Origin: Burkholderia sp. HI2500
GTDB lineage: Bacteria; Pseudomonadota; Gammaproteobacteria; Burkholderiales; Burkholderiaceae
Direction of reading: 5' to 3'
NCBI RefSeq assembly: GCF_002223055.1
Contig: NZ_NKFL01000007.1
Location: 186,001 to 250,000, forward strand
DNA length: 64,000 bases
The notes under the pieces are model-generated. The model worked only from the letters and a program-made list of their open reading frames with translations. It did not search any database and was not told where the DNA came from. Of this stretch, positions 60,091 to 64,000 are shown in pieces; position 1 is the first letter of the stretch, and each line of letters begins with the position of its first letter. The translations under genes were made by a program, and so were the position numbers.

Positions 60091-61449
60091 ATGTCCACGG
60101 GAATTCGCGTCGCGAGGTGTGCATTGGAGATTCGGGCAAACGTCGGTGGGGCGCGCGCCGGGCGGCAGCCGCATGAGTCGTGGCGATGCGGGTGGCGATC
60201 TGGGGCGCGGGTCGGCCGCGGGCTCGCGGGCATGCTGCTGGCACTTGCGTGTGTTGTCGGCCGGGCCGGCACTGTCGCAGTGACGGTCGTCGATGCCGGC
60301 AGCGGCCGGCCGGTGGCGGGCGCGCTCGGGTATGCGTCGGGCAGCAGCCTGATCGCGTCGGCCGCCGGCACGTTTGCCGCGCCGTCGGGCGACGCGACGC
60401 TCAGCGTGACCGCCCCCGGCTATGGACGCGCGGAGGTCGCGCTCGCCGCCGGCGAGTCGGCGCGCACGGTGCGGCTCGTCCCGTTTCGTCCCAAGGCCGT
60501 CTACCTGTCGGCTTACGGTGTCGCGGACCGCACGCTGCGCGACGCGGCGCTCGCGCTGCCGGGTCGCACGGCGGTCAACGCGTTCGTGATCGACGTGAAG
60601 GGCGATCGTGGCATGACGCCGTATCGCAGCGCCGCGCGCGAAGCGATCGGCGCAGGCGGCGAGCCGGGGCCGCGCGTCGCGGACCTGCCGGCGCTGATCC
60701 GCGCATTCCATGCGCGCGGGCTGTACCTGATCGCGCGCCTCGTCGTATTCAAGGACGATCCGCTTGCGGCCGCGCATCCCGACTGGGCGGTGCGCGACGC
60801 GGCCGGCGGAATCTGGCGCGATCGCGAACACCTGCGCTGGATCGACCCGACCGTGCGCGCCGCGTGGGAACACAACTTCGACGTGGCAGAGGAGGCCGCG
60901 CGGATGGGTTTCGACGAGATCCAGTTCGACTACCTGCGCTTTCCCGACGCGAGCGGCCTGCGGTTCGGCGAGCCCAACACCGAGGCGAACCGCGTGGCCG
61001 CGATCACCGGATTCCTGGAAGGCGCGCGTGCACGGCTGCGGCCCTACAACCTCTACCTGTCGGCCGACATCTTCGGCTACGTGTGCTGGAATGCCGACGA
61101 CACGCAGATCGGGCAGCGGCTCGGCGCACTGGGCGGGCTGGTCGACTACATTTCGCCGATGCTGTATCCGTCGGGTTTCACGTGGGGCCTCCCGGGCTGC
61201 CGCAAGCCGACCGATCACCCGGGCGAGATCGTCGGGCGCTCGCTCGCCGAGGCGATGCGCCGCACCGGGCTCGACCGCGTGCGCTTCCGGCCCTGGCTGC
61301 AGGCGTTTCGCGACTATGCGTTCGACCGGCGCGCATTCGACGCGGCGGAAATCCGTGCTCAGGTGGACGCCGCCGACGCGGCCGGCACGGACGGATGGAT
61401 GCTGTGGAATCCGCGCAATCGCTACGATCCCGCTGCGCTGCCGCGCTGA
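60091..61449 (+). CDS. putative glycoside hydrolase, DUF4015-type, exported
   Basis: About 452 residues. After a hydrophobic segment (LAGMLLALACVVGRAG, about 47-63) come a short beta domain (VTVVDAGSGRPVAGAL, carboxypeptidase-regulatory-like) and a TIM-barrel domain. The barrel has VNAFVIDVKGDRGMTPY, GLYLIARLVVFKDDP, MGFDEIQFDYLRFPDA and DYISPMLYPSGFTWG, typical of DUF4015 and related GH13-like putative hydrolases. DEIQFDYLRFP holds the likely catalytic acids. The start at 60091 (GGAG 8 bases upstream) leaves a long N-terminal tail, so it is uncertain. A degenerate FNR-like site lies at 60052. Confidence 0.8.
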   Translation: MSTGIRVARCALEIRANVGGARAGRQPHESWRCGWRSGARVGRGLAGMLLALACVVGRAGTVAVTVVDAGSGRPVAGALGYASGSSLIASAAGTFAAPSGDATLSVTAPGYGRAEVALAAGESARTVRLVPFRPKAVYLSAYGVADRTLRDAALALPGRTAVNAFVIDVKGDRGMTPYRSAAREAIGAGGEPGPRVADLPALIRAFHARGLYLIARLVVFKDDPLAAAHPDWAVRDAAGGIWRDREHLRWIDPTVRAAWEHNFDVAEEAARMGFDEIQFDYLRFPDASGLRFGEPNTEANRVAAITGFLEGARARLRPYNLYLSADIFGYVCWNADDTQIGQRLGALGGLVDYISPMLYPSGFTWGLPGCRKPTDHPGEIVGRSLAEAMRRTGLDRVRFRPWLQAFRDYAFDRRAFDAAEIRAQVDAADAAGTDGWMLWNPRNRYDPAALPR

Positions 61450-61699
61450 CCGGCGAAGCGGGATACGCCACGTGTCGAAATGGCAAAATCTGCCAATTTA
61501 TGCAGTTCCGTGGCTTTTCATTCGAATGTCATCTCGCGTCGAGATAGTGCGGGATCGTGCGCCAGTCCCGGGAACGAACGACGCGAGCCGGCCCGTTCGC
61601 CTCGCCGCCGGGAAACCGTCCATGGGACGCGGCAAACAGCAACCGTTACGCCCGCCCTGAAGGCGGCGCGTGTCATCTCGACAGAAGGAACGTGCAATC

Positions 61700-62833
61700 G
61701 TGAACGCCATCGCAGCGGCAGACGCTTATGACGTGATCATCGTCGGCGCCGGCATCGTCGGCCTCGCCCATGCCTATACGGCGGCCCGCAAGGGGCTGCG
61801 TGTCTGCGTGATCGAACGCGATGCCGCATGCGTGGGCGCGTCGATCCGCAATTTCGGCTTCGTCACCGTCACCGGGCAGCACGCCGGACACAGCTGGCGG
61901 CGTGCGCGGGCGAGCCGCGAGGTCTGGGCGGACGTCGCGCCGCAAGCCGGCATCGACGTGCTTCACAAGGGCCTCCACCTGATTGCGCGCCGCCCCGAGG
62001 CGATGCGCCTGATCGATGCGTTCATGCAGACCGGCATGGCCGACGGTTGCCGGGTCATGACGCCCGGTGAAGCGGCGGCAGTGGCGCCGGAGTTGCGGCT
62101 CGACGGTGCGCAGGGCGTGCTGCACAGCCCGCATGAACTGCGCATCGAGCCGCGTACGGCGATCCCGTTGCTGGCGTCCTGGCTGGCGGAACGTTTCGAC
62201 GTGGCGTTTCGCTACGGCGAGATGGTGCACGAGGTGCGCACGCCGACCGTGCGTACGTCGCGCGGCGTGTTGCACGCGGAGCGCGTGATCGTCTGCGGCA
62301 ATGCGGACAGCCGTCACTTGGTCGGCGACTGGTTCGCGCGGCACGCGGTGCGGCTGTGCCAGTTACAGATGCTGCGCGTGCGGCCGCGTCGCTCGCTGGC
62401 GCTGCGCGCCGCGGTGATGAGCGACCTGAGCCTGCTGCGTTACGCGGGTTTCGCGGCGCTGCCCGCCGCCGACGCATTGCGCACGCGCCTGAAAGCGGAG
62501 GAACCCGTGTGCCTCGGTTACGGCATCCACCTGATCGCGGTGCAGAGCGCCGACGGCAGTCTCGTGGTGGGCGATTCGCATGAATATGGCGCCGCACCGC
62601 TGCCGTTCGCGACGCAGGAGATCGATGCGCAGATCCTGCGCCTGCTGCACGAGACGCTCGATGCGCCGGAACTGGACATCGTCGAACGCTGGACCGGCAG
62701 CTATCCGTCGGCAGCCGATGCCGATTGCGTGATCGAGGCGCCGGATGACGGCACGCGCGTCGTCGTCGTGACGAGCGGCGCCGGGATGAGCACGGGCTTC
62801 GGGATCGCACAGGACGTGTTTGCCGCGTGGTGA
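61700..62833 (+). CDS. FAD-dependent oxidoreductase, TIGR03364 type
   Basis: 377 residues, GTG start with AAGGAA upstream. The FAD motif is VIIVGAGIVGLAHAYTAARKG (about 12-32). VGASIRNFGFVTVTGQ and the final SGAGMSTGFGIAQDVFAAW complete it. The TIGR03364 group is seen near phosphonate and other small-molecule catabolic loci. It resembles DAO-type oxidases but with a distinct second motif. About 360 bases later the gene for a binding protein starts, so an amino-acid/opine uptake and oxidation unit begins here. The in-frame ATG at 61670 is an alternative. Confidence 0.8.
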   Translation: MNAIAAADAYDVIIVGAGIVGLAHAYTAARKGLRVCVIERDAACVGASIRNFGFVTVTGQHAGHSWRRARASREVWADVAPQAGIDVLHKGLHLIARRPEAMRLIDAFMQTGMADGCRVMTPGEAAAVAPELRLDGAQGVLHSPHELRIEPRTAIPLLASWLAERFDVAFRYGEMVHEVRTPTVRTSRGVLHAERVIVCGNADSRHLVGDWFARHAVRLCQLQMLRVRPRRSLALRAAVMSDLSLLRYAGFAALPAADALRTRLKAEEPVCLGYGIHLIAVQSADGSLVVGDSHEYGAAPLPFATQEIDAQILRLLHETLDAPELDIVERWTGSYPSAADADCVIEAPDDGTRVVVVTSGAGMSTGFGIAQDVFAAW

Positions 62834-63190
62834 GGACGGGGCCTGCGCGTCGCGCAGTCGCCAGTTCGCGGGAGGCGTGCGAGCGATGCGCCTGCCGGCA
62901 TGACGGCACGATTCGCCGGCTGTTTTAGTGTGTTTAGCGAAACATTCGAATCACGAATTTGTCTAGTCATCCTGATCGAAAGATCAGATGAAATGCACCA
63001 TGTTCGTGCCGGGAATCACCACCGCGAGGCACGTCAGAGCCCCGGAATTAGGGGATTTCCCGCGTTTTCCCGGTTTTTTTTGATCAACGCTTGTCGCTCG
63101 TTTTTTCTTCTTGCATGCTTGTATAGACAAATTCCTGAGGCCGCTTGCATGACCGAAGGGATGACGATCTTCAACACAAGGAGAAATCTC
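62834..63190. other. AT-rich intergenic region upstream of the binding protein gene
   Basis: 357 bases. A GCCGGC pair (62894 and 62915) followed by TGTTTT may be a weak terminator for the oxidoreductase gene. AT-rich stretches follow up to 63130 and should hold the promoter of the next gene. No FNR-type box, no gene. Confidence 0.4.
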
Positions 63191-64000
63191 GTGAACGGCA
63201 AGCGCATCAAGTGGGCAGTCAGGACGATCGGCATCATCGCAGCGGCAGCGGCCACGCTTTCCGCGCCGGTGCAGGCGAAGGAATGGAAGACGGTGACGGT
63301 GGCGCTCGAGGGCGGCTACGCGCCGTGGAACCTCACACTGCCGGGCGGCAAGCTCGGCGGCTTCGAGCCCGAACTGCTCGCCAACGTGTGCGAGCGGATC
63401 AAGGTGCAGTGCAACATGGTCGCGCAGGACTGGGACGGGATGATCCCGGGGCTGCAGGCCGGCAAGTTCGATGTCCTGATGGATGCGATCTCGATCACGC
63501 CGGAGCGCGAGAAGATCCTGCTGTTCTCGCGTCCTTATGCCGCGACGCCCGCGACGTTCGCCGTCACCGATACGAAGATCTTGCCGAAGGCGGCGCCGGG
63601 CGCGCCGATCGTCAAGCTGTCGGGCGACGCGAATGCCGACAAATCGACCGTCGACGCGCTGCGCAAGCAGCTGAAGGGCAAGACGATCGGCATCCAGTCG
63701 GGCACCGTCTACACGAAGTTCATCAACGACAGCTTCAAGGACATCGCGTCGATCCGCGTGTACAAGACCTCGCCCGAGCGCGATCTCGACCTCGTCGCCG
63801 GCCGCATCGACGCGTCGTTCGACGATGTCACGTACTACGCGGCGAACAACACGAAGAAGGACACCGCATCGATCGTGCTCGCGGGGCCGAAGCTCGGCGG
63901 ACCGATCTGGGGGCCGGGCGAAGGGCTCGCGTTCCGCAAGCAGGATGCCGACCTGAAGACGAAGTTCGATACGGCGATCGGCGCCGCGCTCGCGGACGGC
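63191..64000 (+). CDS. ABC transporter periplasmic binding protein, amino-acid/opine type (3' truncated)
   Basis: The 270 codons in the window run to the edge without a stop. A signal peptide (hydrophobic TIGIIAAAAATLSAPVQA, about 11-29) is followed by the SBP_bac_3 fold: VTVALEGGYAPWNL, GFEPELLANVCERI, DWDGMIPGLQAGKFDVLMDAISIT and PYAATPATFAV. Later it has KGKTIGIQSGTVY and DLDLVAGRIDASFDDVTYY. The pattern YAPWN...GFEPE fits octopine/nopaline/arginine-binding proteins. GTG 63191 has AAGGAG 7 bases upstream; an in-frame ATG at 63149 lacks an RBS. The rest of the transporter should lie beyond the window. Confidence 0.88.
   Translation, partial: MNGKRIKWAVRTIGIIAAAAATLSAPVQAKEWKTVTVALEGGYAPWNLTLPGGKLGGFEPELLANVCERIKVQCNMVAQDWDGMIPGLQAGKFDVLMDAISITPEREKILLFSRPYAATPATFAVTDTKILPKAAPGAPIVKLSGDANADKSTVDALRKQLKGKTIGIQSGTVYTKFINDSFKDIASIRVYKTSPERDLDLVAGRIDASFDDVTYYAANNTKKDTASIVLAGPKLGGPIWGPGEGLAFRKQDADLKTKFDTAIGAALADG

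Noticed and set aside
63149..63190. Upstream in-frame ATG for the last binding protein
   Set aside because: No ribosome binding site, whereas GTG 63191 has AAGGAG at proper spacing and gives a normal signal peptide.
1..64000. tRNA, rRNA, insertion sequences, integrases, attachment sites, CRISPR arrays, replication origins
   Set aside because: Looked for and not seen; no transposase or integrase motif, no regular repeat-spacer array.

Overview
The window looks like a chromosomal segment of a Burkholderia species, most likely the B. cepacia complex. This is judged from very high G+C coding DNA, strong GC3 bias, and proteins with a betaproteobacterial character. No rRNA, tRNA, insertion sequence, phage gene or CRISPR array was seen. 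The gene at each end is cut by the window edge.

Region 1 (1-15.5 kb): the tail of a haloacid dehalogenase-like gene, then a long same-strand array. It encodes a peptide/opine-type ABC importer (binding protein, two permeases, one fused double ATPase), three FAD-dependent amine/amino-acid oxidases, a stripped-down AraC regulator, a two-cupin protein, an aldehyde dehydrogenase, an M20 amidohydrolase and a two-domain GNAT protein. It reads as uptake and oxidative breakdown of an amine, opine or acylated amino compound; the substrate is unknown.

Region 2 (15.5-22.2 kb): small redox and stress genes (cupin, AhpD-like, bestrophin-like channel, Ohr/OsmC), a MocR/PdxR-type regulator divergent from an NmrA-like dehydrogenase, and a LysR regulator.

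Region 3 (22.2-29 kb): single genes separated by unusually AT-rich spacers: an AA10 lytic polysaccharide monooxygenase, a GH18 chitinase, a GNAT-desaturase pair and a GH114-like lipoprotein.

Region 4 (29-61.5 kb): the main feature, a low-oxygen island. It carries five universal stress proteins, Hsp20, two triple-BON proteins, an Acg-like nitroreductase with a cytochrome c, a SulP transporter, two zinc alcohol dehydrogenases, a phosphotransacetylase-type enzyme and acetate kinase, acetoacetyl-CoA reductase with a lone PHB-synthase N-terminal domain, an accessory FtsH, a beta-CASP nuclease, a short class II ribonucleotide reductase, a PfkB kinase and several envelope proteins. It also encodes an FNR-type regulator with the C-x2-C-x5-C cluster and a sensor kinase/NarL-type regulator pair. 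Near-perfect FNR/ANR boxes (TTGAY-N4-RTCAA) lie in almost every promoter gap between 28993 and 59394, often in the middle of a divergent gap, and I saw none elsewhere. This matches what I know of the low-oxygen-activated (lxa) locus of B. cenocepacia, and the gene set parallels the mycobacterial DosR dormancy regulon. Expected output: ATP from acetyl phosphate, redox disposal through alcohols and PHB precursors, oxygen-independent dNTP synthesis, protein quality control and envelope protection.

Region 5 (61.5-64 kb): a TIGR03364-type FAD oxidoreductase and the start of an amino-acid/opine-type periplasmic binding protein, probably the start of another uptake locus.
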